From assembly GCA_030761205.1 (NCBI GenBank), contig JAULJL010000015.1, forward strand, positions 6,114,001-6,178,000: a DNA stretch of 64,000 nt, written 5' to 3'. Position numbers and translations under genes: made by a program. The stretch comes from Fremontodendron californicum (taxonomy: Eukaryota > Streptophyta > Magnoliopsida > Malvales > Malvaceae). The notes beneath the pieces are model-generated. The model ran no database searches. It saw only the letters and a program-made list of their open reading frames with translations, and had not been told where the DNA came from. Positions 24,564 through 35,426 of the stretch are shown here, piece by piece (the stretch's first letter is position 1; every line of letters begins with the position of its first letter).

Positions 24564-27151
24564 TGTAATAACCAATTTTTGCCTGGGTCGGATTCGCCAA
24601 TTGCAAACAGGGCCTGCTAAATCTGCAAACCAGGGCCACCAGCGGGCCCAAACCCCCAACAAACCTAGCCCAAACCAGGCCCAGTGCCCAGGCCCAACAT
24701 CTGGCCAAAATCCATTCCCCTACCCCTGAAACCCTAGCCTCCTTGAAACCCTAGCCCACTTGACAACCCCAACAGACAGCCCTGCCAAAACCCTCCCCCA
24801 CACGCCACCACCAACCCTGCAACCACCTACCCTGCACCCACCTCCCCTGCACACGCCACCCACCTGCACACGTCACCCCTCAGCCCCCAAACCTCTCAAC
24901 CCCATAAAAACCCCCAGATCGGACCCAAGAAAAAAGAGGAGAACCCTGATTCGGACCCTTCCAAAAGGCCCCCCCAGATCCGAACCGACAGAGAACCCCA
25001 GATCCACGAGATCGGAGCCCCCCTGCAAAAAAGAAAAACAACAACCGAGCAAAAAAAACCCACCAAAAAAAAAAACAAGCAAAAAACCCAGATCTAAGCA
25101 CCCCCTCCGAAACAAAGATCGAAAAAAAACAAAAACCAAAACCCCCCCAGATCCGAGCCTCCCAATCGAAACCTTCACGAGGTCTGGACCCCCCTCTGAA
25201 ACAAAGACCCTACCCCCACAAAAAAAAAACATTCAAACCCCTGCAAAAAAAACCAACAATCACAAAAACAGCAAACAAAAAAAAAACCCAAAAAAAGGGT
25301 TTCGAAACCCAGATCTAGGGGATTTGGCTCGGATTCGGGAATAACGGAGCCCGAATCCAAGAAGATGAGGCCGAAATACCCCGGGGTGTGGAGTTTGGAG
25401 CTCACCGACCGCCGGCGAACGACGGCCGAAGGCGAGGCACAACGGCCGACGGCGAGGCACAGCGGCCGACGGCGAGGCACAGCGGCCGACGCGATGGCCG
25501 ATCGCCGATTTTTGGGTTTGGGGGGGTTTCTGGGCTGAAGCAGAGAGATAGAGAGAGAGAAGAAGAAAAAAAAAAAGAGAAAATGAAAAAAAGGGGCTAT
25601 TTATAGCCCCTTGGAGCGGGTCGAGGTGACCCGCGCGTCGACCCGCGGGTCGACCCGTGGTCCACGCGGGTCACTCGCTTCTTTTTTTAAAAAAATGCGA
25701 CGCCAAAACGGCGTCGTTTCGACCCAGGGTTCGCGCGTGGTCCCGGATCTGACCCGGGGACCGCGCGCCCGACCCGGGTTCAAAAAAAAATGTGTGTGGC
25801 GCTGAAACGGCGCCGTTTCACGCAATGAGGGTCCGCGCGGGTACACCCCTCGCCCAAAAAAAAAAAAAGAAGGTTCGGCCCACGCCGAACCAGGCCCAAA
25901 GGCCTGGCCCAAGCAGGCCACCTGCCCAGGGTCTAGGGCTTGGCAGCCTTGTGGGCCAACCAAAAAAAAGAAAAAAGAAAAGAAAGAAAGAGGAAAAAGA
26001 AAAAAAAAAGAAATTAAAATTAAATATAATAATAATAATAATAAAATTTTTTAAAAAAATAATCATAAAAAGAAAAAAAGAAAATTAAAATTAAATCAAA
26101 ATCAAAAAATCAAAAAAAATGAAGAAAAGTTTAAAAAAAATATATAATAAAAAAATAAAAAATTTCACGATTATCGATTTTGAAGTTTTGATTTTTTTTG
26201 GATTTTTGACATTTTTCAGGTGATTTTACGAAGATCAAGTCCGACATTTTAATTTTCGGATTCTCGACATTTTTCAGGTATGATTTTAATTTTCTTATTT
26301 ATTTTTGTTCATTTATTCTTGTTCAGTATTCGACGTATTTTTATTGTTGTTCTGTTTCGGTTTTAAAATTATAAAAATAATTTTTTCTAATTAATACATG
26401 TCTTTTAAAATTATTTTCGGTAAATAAATTTTTCTAAAAATGTTCTTTCTCGGGATGGTCGGAACATCAATCATTTTTTGAAATGGTCCGAGTAAGAATA
26501 ATAATCGAAACATTATCGAAAATAGCAGAATGATTTGAAAATTATTCTTACATAGATAATTTCTTTTATTTCGAAAATAATTATTAAAAGCATTTTAATT
26601 TACACTTTCAGAAGAAAAAGAATTTTTAATAAATGCGAATTTTCGAGGTGAGAAGATCTCGTTAAATACCACCAAGAGTATTGGGAATATTTAACGAGTA
26701 TTTTCGATAACAAGTTTATGTTCACTTTCGATTTTTTAAAAATAAAAAAATAAAAATAAAAACGGTTCAAAAAATTCAAAAAAATAATAAACATGTTTTT
26801 TTAAAATAAAATAAAATGAAAATAAAAGAGAATTATTTTTAATAGTGATGTCAAGTCCATTAAATCGAGATTTAAGATAATACGTGATTAAATGGTACCG
26901 TTTTCTAAACGGGCGTTGCGGGGGTGCTAATCCTTCCCCGCACGTAACTGACTCCCGAACCCAATTATGTTTTACTCTCTGGTTCAAAACGCGGACTTCG
27001 AAATTGGTTTTACAAAATGTTTTAATTAATTTTAAAATATTTTACTAAAATCGGTTTTAATAGGTGGCCAATCACACCTACAAAAAAGATTGGTGGCGAC
27101 TCCATTTTTGTTTTCAAATTCGTCTTAGCGGTCGAAAAAACCGTTATGACA
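24564..27151 (+). repeat. 5' LTR of the Ogre-type element (2588 bp)
   Basis: It begins TGTAATAACCAATTTTTGCC and ends CCGTTATGACA. The first half is GC-rich with C-runs; the second half is strongly A/T-rich. A TATA-type promoter in a short palindrome (ggggctatttatagcccc) is at 25594-25611. Compared with the 3' LTR it lacks about 400 bp at 26635-26645, so a deletion occurred after insertion. Proline-rich or glycine-rich frames inside are by-products of composition, not genes. Confidence 0.92.
25594..25611 (+). promoter_or_regulatory. LTR core promoter (TATA in a palindrome)
   Basis: ggggctatttatagcccc is found in this LTR, at 36425-36442 in the 3' LTR and, as a variant in reverse orientation, near 52530-52547 in the solo LTR. 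Its conservation and TATA-like core suggest it starts the element's transcript about 25-30 bp downstream. This is inference from position and motif. Confidence 0.5.
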
Positions 27152-27154
27152 GCT

Positions 27155-27173
27155 TGGCGACTCCGCTGGGGAC
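27155..27173 (+). other. Primer-binding site of the Ogre-type element
   Basis: TGGCGACTCCGCTGGGGAC starts three bases after the 5' LTR. It is complementary to the 3' end expected of a tRNA-Arg, the primer known for Ogre/Tat elements. Confidence 0.8.
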
Positions 27174-28764
27174 CTTTGAGAGTCGAGCCACAAATTGATC
27201 ATGTGTTATTTTAAAATCTCGATTGATGGATTTAATCGGTATTTAATTTTAATTTTAATTTTCTTTATTTTCTTTCTTTTTATTTTGCTTTCATTTACAT
27301 CTTGATATTTGTTAATTCTTTATTCATATTTTTTGTGTCGTTTATTTTTTTTTAAATTATGGAATGTTTAGAATAAATTGTCGTAGACAAATAGTTGAGG
27401 GTTTGTTTGTTCCTTCTCACACACGAGCACGTGCATTTCATACATAAGCTCTATACCCGAGCTTTATCCCTTTAGGTGGAAGTAAAGTACCTACGCTCTC
27501 GTGAGGTAATAACCTCCGCATGGGCTAGCGAAACACTTTCGGAGTAATAAAGTACCTACGCTTTCGTGAGGTGATAACCTCCGCATAAGCCTGGAAAACA
27601 TACTCCAACAAATTGAACCCGTTTAAATCGGGATGCCTTACTAGCCTTCGCGGGCGACAGTGAGGAGCAATTTGGAGCCTTTTAGAACCTAATTCAACCT
27701 CATGTAGTGAACTTGAGTAGAGCCATATCGAATTTCCGATCGGATATCCTCGAAATTTGGAAGGAACATTGTGATCTTTCGCTATTTGTTTACATTTCGA
27801 ACAATAACTGTAAATCGGGTAATGATGAACGTACATCGTGCTACCCGCAATTCAGTTTCATTTTTTGCCCCGAAGGCACCGTGATGCTTAAATAAGTTGA
27901 TACCGTCGGGGCAAATGTTCGTTAACTTTTTGAATTTGTAAATATGAAAATTCTTTCTTTTCGTACATCTCGTACATTTCATGCATTGATGCACTTGTAA
28001 ATAAAGCATTTACATTTATAATTGTATTTTTGATTTCACGGTGATAATAATCTCATTTGATAAATTGCATAAACACTTGTTGTTGATTAAATGAGAATTG
28101 CAAACCGGTAGTGTTGAATAAATATTTAGACATCTGTGCCATAATAAGACCCACTACCCCAAAAGTTTTTGATGGAAATTGGTTTTTGAAAATAATATTT
28201 TGGTTTTTGCGGGAAAAATAGGTTTTTTTTTATAAAAAAAAAAATTTGCGGGTTGAATTTGGGGGCAAAGTTTGTGCAATGAAATTATTGAATAAGTAAG
28301 TTCAGTCCAAATCATGTTAATCCAATTATCGAATAGTTTTTTTTGTTTGTATATATTCATGCATTATATTGTTTATTCTTTACAAATCAAATTAGCACCA
28401 TATTGCAATCATAACATGCATGGTCATTCATTGTAGAATGCATTAGTGACATACATGATCATTCTCTGTATATACCATTATATCATTTTATTTATTCTTT
28501 ACATGCATCATATCGACATCGTGATTGCATTCATTACAATAAGGTCTTGCATTCGTGACATACATGGTCACTTATTGTACATACTCATGCATTAATTTGT
28601 TTATTCTTTACATGCATCATATGGGCATCATGTTGCATTCACGGCATTCATAGTTCATGCATCATGAAGCACATTTGAGGAATAAAAAGAAGTCGGCTTA
28701 GTTTTGAAAACTTTGAAAGGATTTCTCTTCCAAATCAGAGGTATAAGAATCACTGCGTACCTCT
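27174..28764 (+). other. 5' untranslated internal region of the Ogre-type element
   Basis: About 1.6 kb between the PBS and the gag start with no conserved frame. It has two partial direct repeats of about 65 bp (27484-27548 region: aagtacctacgctctcgtgagg and aagtacctacgctttcgtgagg) and several repeats of a phrase like ttattctttacatgcatcat (28376-28640). Confidence 0.6.
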
Positions 28765-30254
28765 ATGACACAGGCCAGAACCATGGAGGATGAACAAAAT
28801 AGACTGGATAGAGTGGAAAGAGCACAGAGGGAATTACAAGAACAGTTAGCCAGATCTCAGCAAGGAACACGAGAACAGATAACAAAATCTCGAGAGGAAT
28901 CACGTGAGCAAATAGACAAGATGATTGAAATGATGACTAGGCTGACCCGAGGAAAATGGGTTGCTGAAGGATCGATCATAAGGGGAGAACCTCGACCTCG
29001 AGTAAGCAACAACGAAGATCCGATTTACCTACCGAGTCAACGAGGCCAAGGACAATTTCAATTGAACTCGAAATTTCACCCCTTAGACTCGGTTGTCATT
29101 CCAAGCCAAGATGGTTCACTAGAACAAGAAAAGCTGAAGAAACGTGTGGCAAAGCAAGTGGAAGACGCAGAAGTGCAACAGAAGTATGATCTGTTTGAAG
29201 AAAGACTCAAAGCCATAGAAGGAATAGACGTTTTCTGGAATACGGATCCGAAGGAGCTCAGCTTGGTCCCAAATTTGGTGATTCCGCCAAAATTCAAGGT
29301 CCCTGAATTTGAAAAATATGACGGATCGAAATGTCCATCAACTCACATCACGATGTTTTGTCGGAAAATGGCTGGCTACACCAACAATGACAAGCTGTTA
29401 ATCCACAGCTTCCAAGACAGTCTAACAGGGTCGGCTGCGAGATGATATAATCGGTTGGATCGGGGCTGTATCCGTTCTTGGAAAGATCTGGCAAAAGCTT
29501 TCAAGACTCAGTATAAGCATATGATCGACATGGCACCAGATAGGTTAACCTTGCAAAATATGGGGAAAAAGGCCACTGAGAGCTTCAAAGAATATGCTCA
29601 GAGGTGGATGGACATGGCCACCCAAGTACGACCGGCTCTGACTCAAAAGGAAATTACTGTCTTTTTTGTGAATACACTGCACGCTCCGTACTATGATAGA
29701 CTTGTTGGCAATGCCACAAAGAATTTTGCAGATATGGTAACCTCAGGAGAGATGATTGAAAATGCTATCAAGAACGAAAAACTCGAAAGAGATAAGACAT
29801 CCAATGCCGAGAGAAACGAGACACCTGAAAGGAAGGAGGAACATGTCCAGGCTATGGGAGAATTCACTCCGTATCTCCGGGTCTCTCCATATCAATCATG
29901 TTACTTACCGATGTCTCTCCAAGTCATTATCCTTACCTTCCAGATATTCAAACACCTTATCCTATGTCAGCCCCTGCAACTAGGCCTGCTTCCCAGAAAC
30001 GACCGCGGGGCAACCAAGAAAAATTTTCAATCCCGATCTCCGACCTATTGCAATTACAAATGAGGAACCAATACCTTACCCCTGTGTCTTCGAAAACAGC
30101 TCCAAACCCATCAGCAAGGAGCTATGACCCGAACAGCAAGTGTGAGTATCACATGGGGGCAATTGGACATTCAACTGAAGGATGCAGACAACTGAAGGAA
30201 AGAATTGAAGGTCTCGTCCATAATGGCATTTTGACTCCAGAGCTATTTGAATAG
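28765..30254 (+). pseudogene. Disrupted gag of the Ogre-type element
   Basis: Gag would form the capsid-like particle that packages element RNA. The frame starts at the ATG at 28765 with a Gln/Arg/Glu-rich coiled-coil-like N terminus, continues through PPKFKVPEFEKYDGSKCP and SFQDSLTGSAAR, then meets TGA at 29443-29445 where family members have Trp (AR-W-Y). The same frame goes on with YNRLDRGCIRSWKDLAKAF, NMGKKATESFKEYAQRW and TLHAPYYDRLVGNA. Near 29870 a shift moves the reading to another frame, which carries KCEYHMGAIGHSTEGCRQLK, a C-H-GH-C zinc-binding motif typical of Tat-type Gag, and ends TPELFE-stop at 30252-30254. Two lesions make it non-functional as read. No protease domain follows. 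Confidence 0.85.
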
Positions 30255-33058
30255 TGGAAATCCGCATTGCCATAAATCGGTTTCTTCGCCACGGGTTTGG
30301 AGGATGAGAATGGTTACCTTTAAAAGCATGTCGACAAGCATTGAGGAATATGCATGTAGTTCTATGCCTCATCATGAAAGCACTTGTCTTATGTTGGCGT
30401 CCACATGAAATAAATAAATTTTGAATTTCAAATGCTTTGTGTTTATTATGTTTTAATGATAATTTGAAATTCTTGATTTTGAAGAACGCGTTCTTAAAAG
30501 AAAAAAAAAATCTTTCTTCACATTAAGAAATGATGGGGAGTCTCGAGATTATTGATGATCATTGTTAGAAATGACCCAACATCCTTCCCTCTCTTTCGGA
30601 CTTGCCTATGCTTGAATCCTTTGAGTTGAAACAGTCAATGCTTCCAGGAACATATTGTTGAATTTCAGAAACCACAGTCAATGCAATAAGAAAAATGCAG
30701 ATCCTAGTTTAGGTTATGAGCAATGGAACAAACTTTTTGAAAAAAAAAATCCGAGCTCTTTGGTGTCTCGAACAAGTGAAACCTTTTTCGAGAATCTAGA
30801 TTATGGTAATTTGATGTGTGTCAAGGTTATGCCAAAACCATTCACATCCCTTTTTGTAACAACAAAACAAGAGTTGCCCAGACATCACTTCATGAGTAAC
30901 GTCTCAGGTAACAGTGACTAAACCTGATTTTCTCATGTTCTTAAAAAAAAAAAAAACTATTTTTGAGCCATATTCTTTCTTGTCCCTTCGGAAAGCCAAA
31001 AAGACTTGAGGTGTTCCTCGTCATGATACGAAGTCTCATTTGTATGACCAATCAAATGGTGCATCATTTGTAGATACGAAAGACGCGTGGTGGATAAAGA
31101 TGAAGTAATTTTCGGAGCATGCATCAAAAAAAAAGAAAAAATGAAAAAAAAAAGAAGAAAAGAAAGAAAATGAAAAATGAGTGTGACATCATGCATTTAT
31201 GAAATTCAAGATAGTTTCAAGAAAGGAAAAAAAAAAAAAAACCTTTTCATTATTTTCCTCTAGAGAATGACTCTTCGATTTACGTGCTTGTGTTCGAGAT
31301 GAAAAATGGCCATCTTTTATCATCCTTCCACAAATTATAAAATATCCTTTTGCTACCCCTTTTGAGCCTAGTGAATACTTTTGTTCTTTCAACCCCGATC
31401 AAGGATCACCCTCCACACTAGGGGGCAAATGCGAGGAAGGACCTTTTCAAAGGTCACAGATAATGAAGTCTTGGTTCAAAGACGAAAAAAGAATGCCTTG
31501 AATCAAAGAGAAATCCGAGCTTCCAAATAACTATGGGCTCACCTTGTCAAAATAGAAATGCAAAAAAAAAGGAAGATAAGAAGAAAAATGAAAGCAAAAA
31601 AATAGGAAAGGAAGAAAAGAACAGACAAAAATCATCGGATAAAGAGAAAAGCTCAGCAAAGCCAAACGTTTCGAAGAGAATCCTCCTCATGAAATGATCC
31701 TTGATTTGATCACCTTAAACACATGTTTGAGCCTATTTATCTTTTCTTTCAGTACCACGAACCTCGGCCTACATTACGTACCTGAAAAAGACCATTTTGA
31801 TCGAGCATGACCATTTAAATTGATGAGTCTATTCTTAGAGAAATGCATGAGACTTCGGTCTCCTTTCTGGTTAAAAATCTTTTTTGGATAAGTCTTGATT
31901 TCTTGAATGCATGGTGAAACATTTAATGAAAAAAATGAAAAAATGGAAAGAATGAGACTCTAGGGTGAAAACCCAACACGGGCAGTCTAGAGTAAAATGG
32001 GAGAATTTCGGTGTCGTTTATGGTATTGTCAAGGCCATGACCAAAGAAGAGATCATTTTGAAGAAATCAAGGAACACCTGGGAATTCCAAAATACCCCAA
32101 AACTGTCAACTCTCGTTTGGAGGGTTGACTTTAAAAACTGAGATCGTTTTCCTTTCTAGAATTAATTTTCCAGTTTGAACATCCCAGCTAGTCTTGACGT
32201 TTGTCAAAACGCCATAATTTGGAAACTAAAAGAAGGTTGAATTTGTTTGAGTCCAAAAAAATCATGTTCTATAAAATCTGTTCCATTTGTGAGTCTAGAA
32301 AGGATATGCATTTTTCCTGTTGTGAAGTCTCCTTAGATCAATCAAAATCTTGTTGTACCAAGCCTTTCGATTTAATTTGAAAAAAGCCGAATGAACACTC
32401 AGAAAAACTTCTAACAGTGATCATCAATCTTCAAGAGATTTGGATATCACAACATGAAGATGACATGTTCAGCTCAAAAGTTTTCAGTGAATGAGCAAAT
32501 ATTTTTCAAAAAAAGAAAAGCAAGCAAAAGTAGATAAATGAAAATATTTTTGGAAGAAACCATGTTCGATGTTGGCATAAGGCAAAGGTTCTTCTGGCCC
32601 AGAGGTATAGAACTATTGAGGTAGAAGAAATGAACATTTGGCTCGGACTCCAGTTGATAAAAATTTGAAAAACTATCGGGGCAAAGAGATAGTTCTAAAG
32701 CAAAGAAAAGGGTTGATCTCTTACGAGGCACGAGCGTTTCAGGATACACTCTGTTTCAAAGAGGAAAAACGATTTGGAAAAGCTAAACCAAGATCAGAAA
32801 AAAAAACAATTGGGAACATTCGCATCATTCATGAACATTCGCATATTTATTAAGTTTTGCATCTGCATCGTGTCGTAAAATGTGTACATTGTTCGTGGGT
32901 ACTTGAACATGCATCATCGGGGGCATATGCATTGACTTCGCATGACATTCACATTTCACACATGACATTGACTATTTGAAATTTTGACATTTGAATCCGA
33001 ACATTCAGTGAGATTTTCTTCCAAGATGTGATTGTGAAAGATCTTCAGGTATGATCAC
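30255..33058 (+). other. Non-coding internal region where pol would be expected
   Basis: I searched this stretch by eye for reverse transcriptase, RNase H and integrase motifs and saw none. Short frames (30655-30921, 32638-32853 and minus-strand frames) lack family features. Around 31960-32000, ctctagggtgaaaaccc resembles sequence found just after pol in Ogre/Tat elements, suggesting that pol was lost by internal deletion or replaced. Confidence 0.6.
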
Positions 33059-33930
33059 CAAGACCTCCGGGCACCTCTTTTAAAACCTCCGGGTTATCTC
33101 TCTTAAGTACTCCGGGCACAAGAAAAGAAAAAGAAAATTAAAAAAGAAGACCTCCGGACATCTGTTTTAAAACCTCCGGGTTACATTTCTAAGACCTCCG
33201 GGCATTCCTTTTAAATCCCTCCGGGCACAAGAAAAGAAAAAAAAATTAAAAAAAAAACAGAAGACCTCCGAGCATTTGTTTTAAGACCTCCTGGCACCTG
33301 TTCTAAGACCTCCGGGCATTTCTTTTAAATCCTTCCGGGCACAAGAAAAGAAAAAGAAAATTAAAAAAAAAAACAGAAGACCTCCGAGCAACTGTTTTAA
33401 AACCTCCGGGTACCTGTTCTAAGACCTCCGGGCATTTCTTTTAAATCCTTCCGGGCACAGGAAAAGAAAAAGAAAATTAAAAAAAGACCTCCGGGCATTG
33501 TTTTTAAAACCTCCGGGTTACAATCTTCAAGACCTCCGGACATTATTCTCCGAAGTCATGTTTTCAAGACCTCCTGGCACTATTCTCGAAAATCATCAAT
33601 AAGACCTCCGGGCATCATTTTCAAAGAAAAGACATTTTTAAGACCTCCGGGCAACTGTTTCAAGACCTCCGGGCATTATTCTCAAAAATCATGTTGTCAA
33701 GACCTCCGGGCACCTTTCTAAAAAATCATTGATAAAGACCTCTGGGCATTATTCTCAAAGTCAAGAATAGGACCTCCGGGCACCGCTTTCAAAGAAGTAA
33801 CATTTTTAGACCTCCAAGTATCTGCTTTCAAAAACCTCCGGGTAACACCTTTCAAAATGACATTTTTCAAAAACCTTCGGGTAACATCTTTCAAAATGAC
33901 ATTTTTCAAAACCTCCGGGTACCATTTTCA
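33059..33930 (+). repeat. Tandem array A: gacctccgggca motif with a higher-order unit
   Basis: The core (aa)gacctccgggca(c/t) recurs about 35-40 times. Between about 33105 and 33485 cores are organised in a higher-order unit of about 115 bp that includes a tail like cacaagaaaagaaaaag; after 33485 spacing is looser. Variants ctccgggta and cttccgggca are mixed in. It lies in the 3' internal region of the element and is not translated in any consistent frame. Confidence 0.88.
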
Positions 33931-34157
33931 ATTCTTGCAAAGTCAAACTCGTTACTTTAAGAAGGGTCGAGCCTCGGTATGATTATTCAAGTGGCGATAT
34001 CCGAAGAATCTGACAAGGAATTTCAAAACTAAACGAGAAAGAGATGGGGATATCCAGAATGAGTCTCCACTTTCGTAAGACTAAGGTAGTAAGTGAGATG
34101 ATGATCTAAGTTGTGTTCGAACTCATTGTCAAAAATTCGAAGTTCGTTTTTAAATTT
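33931..34157 (+). other. Spacer between the two tandem arrays
   Basis: Unique-looking internal element sequence of about 230 bp. No frame or motif was recognised. Confidence 0.5.
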
Positions 34158-35339
34158 CAAAGTTGTGGAGCCTCTGATGAGAGGAGCAATTTATTTTCAA
34201 AGTTGTGGAGATTCTGATGAGAGGAGCTATTTATTTTCAAAGTTGTGGAGCCTCTGATGAGAGGAGCAATTTATTTTCAAAGTTGTGCAAGCCTCTGATA
34301 GGAGGAGCAATTTATTTTCAAAGTTGTGGAGCCTCTGATGAGAGGAGCAATTTATTTTCAAAGTTGTGGAGCCTCTGATGAGAGGAGCAATTTATTTTCA
34401 AAGTTGTGGAGCCTCTGATGAGAGGAGCAATTTATTTTCCAAGTGATGGAGCCTCTGATGAGAGGAGCAATTTATTTTTCCAAGTGGTAGAGCCTCTGAT
34501 GAGAGGAGTAATTTAAATTTCAAAGTTATGGAACCTCTGATAAGAGGAGCTATTTATTTTTCAAGTGATAGAGCCTCTGATGAGAGGAGCAATTTATTTT
34601 TCAAGTTGTGGAGCCTCTGATGAGAGGAGCAATTTATTTTCAAAGTTGTGGAGCCTCTGATAAGAGGAGCAATTTATTTTCAAAGTTGTAGAGCCTCTGA
34701 TGAGAGGAGCAATTTATTTTCAAAGTTGTGGAGCCTCTGATGAGAGGAGCAATTTATTTTCAAAGTTGTGGAGCCTCTGATGAGAGGAGCAATTTATTTT
34801 CAAAGTTGTAAAGCCTCTGATAAGAGGAGCAATTTATTTTCCAAGTGATAGAGCCTCTGATGAGAGGAGCAATTTATTTTCAAAGTTGTGGAGCCTCTGA
34901 TGAGAGGAGCAATTTATTTTCAAAGTTGTGGAGCCTCTGATGAGAGGAGTAATTTATTTTCAAAGTGGTGAAGCCTCTGATGAGAGGAGCAATTTATTTT
35001 CAAAGTTGTGGAGCCTCTGATGAGAGGAGCAATTTATTTTCAAAGTTGTGGAGCCTCTGATGAGAGGAGCAATTTATTTTCCAAGTGATGGAGCCTCTGA
35101 TGAGAGGAGCAATTTATTTTTCCAAGTGGTAGAGCCTCTGATGAGAGGAGCAATTTAAATTTGAAAGTTGTGGAGCCTCTGATAAGAGGAGCTATTTATT
35201 TTTCAAGTGATAGAGCCTCTGATGAGAGGAGCAATTTATTTTTCAAGTGATGGAGCCTCTGATGAGAGGAGCAATTTATTTTTCAAGTGATAGAGCCTCT
35301 GATTAGAGGAGCAACTTATTTTCCAAATGATAGAGCCTC
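34158..35339 (+). repeat. Tandem array B: about 29-30 copies of a 40-bp unit
   Basis: The 40-bp unit contains gagcctctgatgagaggagc followed by aatttattttcaaagttgtg. Most copies are nearly identical; variants (caagtgatag, caagtggtag) recur in the same order in two places (about 34436-34560 and 35081-35210), which shows a larger block was duplicated. Within each unit CCTCT-GATG-AGAGG can form a short hairpin, so the RNA would carry a row of small stems. Confidence 0.93.
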
Positions 35340-35409
35340 GCTAAAAATGGATCTCTAACCGGACAAAATTGGTTATATTGTCTTTGCCCTATTCCTGATT
35401 CTCAGCAAT

Positions 35410-35426
35410 GTGCAAAGAGGGGCAGC
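35410..35426 (+). other. Polypurine tract of the Ogre-type element
   Basis: gcaaagaggggcagc directly precedes the 3' LTR. Its purine-rich part (aaagagggg) is the likely primer for plus-strand synthesis. The position is right although two pyrimidines interrupt the final bases. Confidence 0.65.

Noticed and set aside
24760..25963. Long Pro/Lys-rich or Gly/Phe-rich reading frames in the LTR (also 35607-36638 and 52163-53165)
   Set aside because: They follow from C-runs and A-runs in the LTR, occur on both strands, differ between LTR copies by frameshifts and show no domain.
30655..30921. Possible pol or extra ORF in the Ogre-type element
   Set aside because: The 88-codon frame has none of the reverse transcriptase, protease or integrase motifs, and is short and isolated.
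34158..35339. CRISPR-like array or hammerhead ribozyme in the 40-bp repeats
   Set aside because: Units are head-to-tail with no unique spacers, in a plant retroelement. The ctgatgag core recalls a hammerhead, but no GAAA core or cleavage-site triplet is placed to complete the fold.
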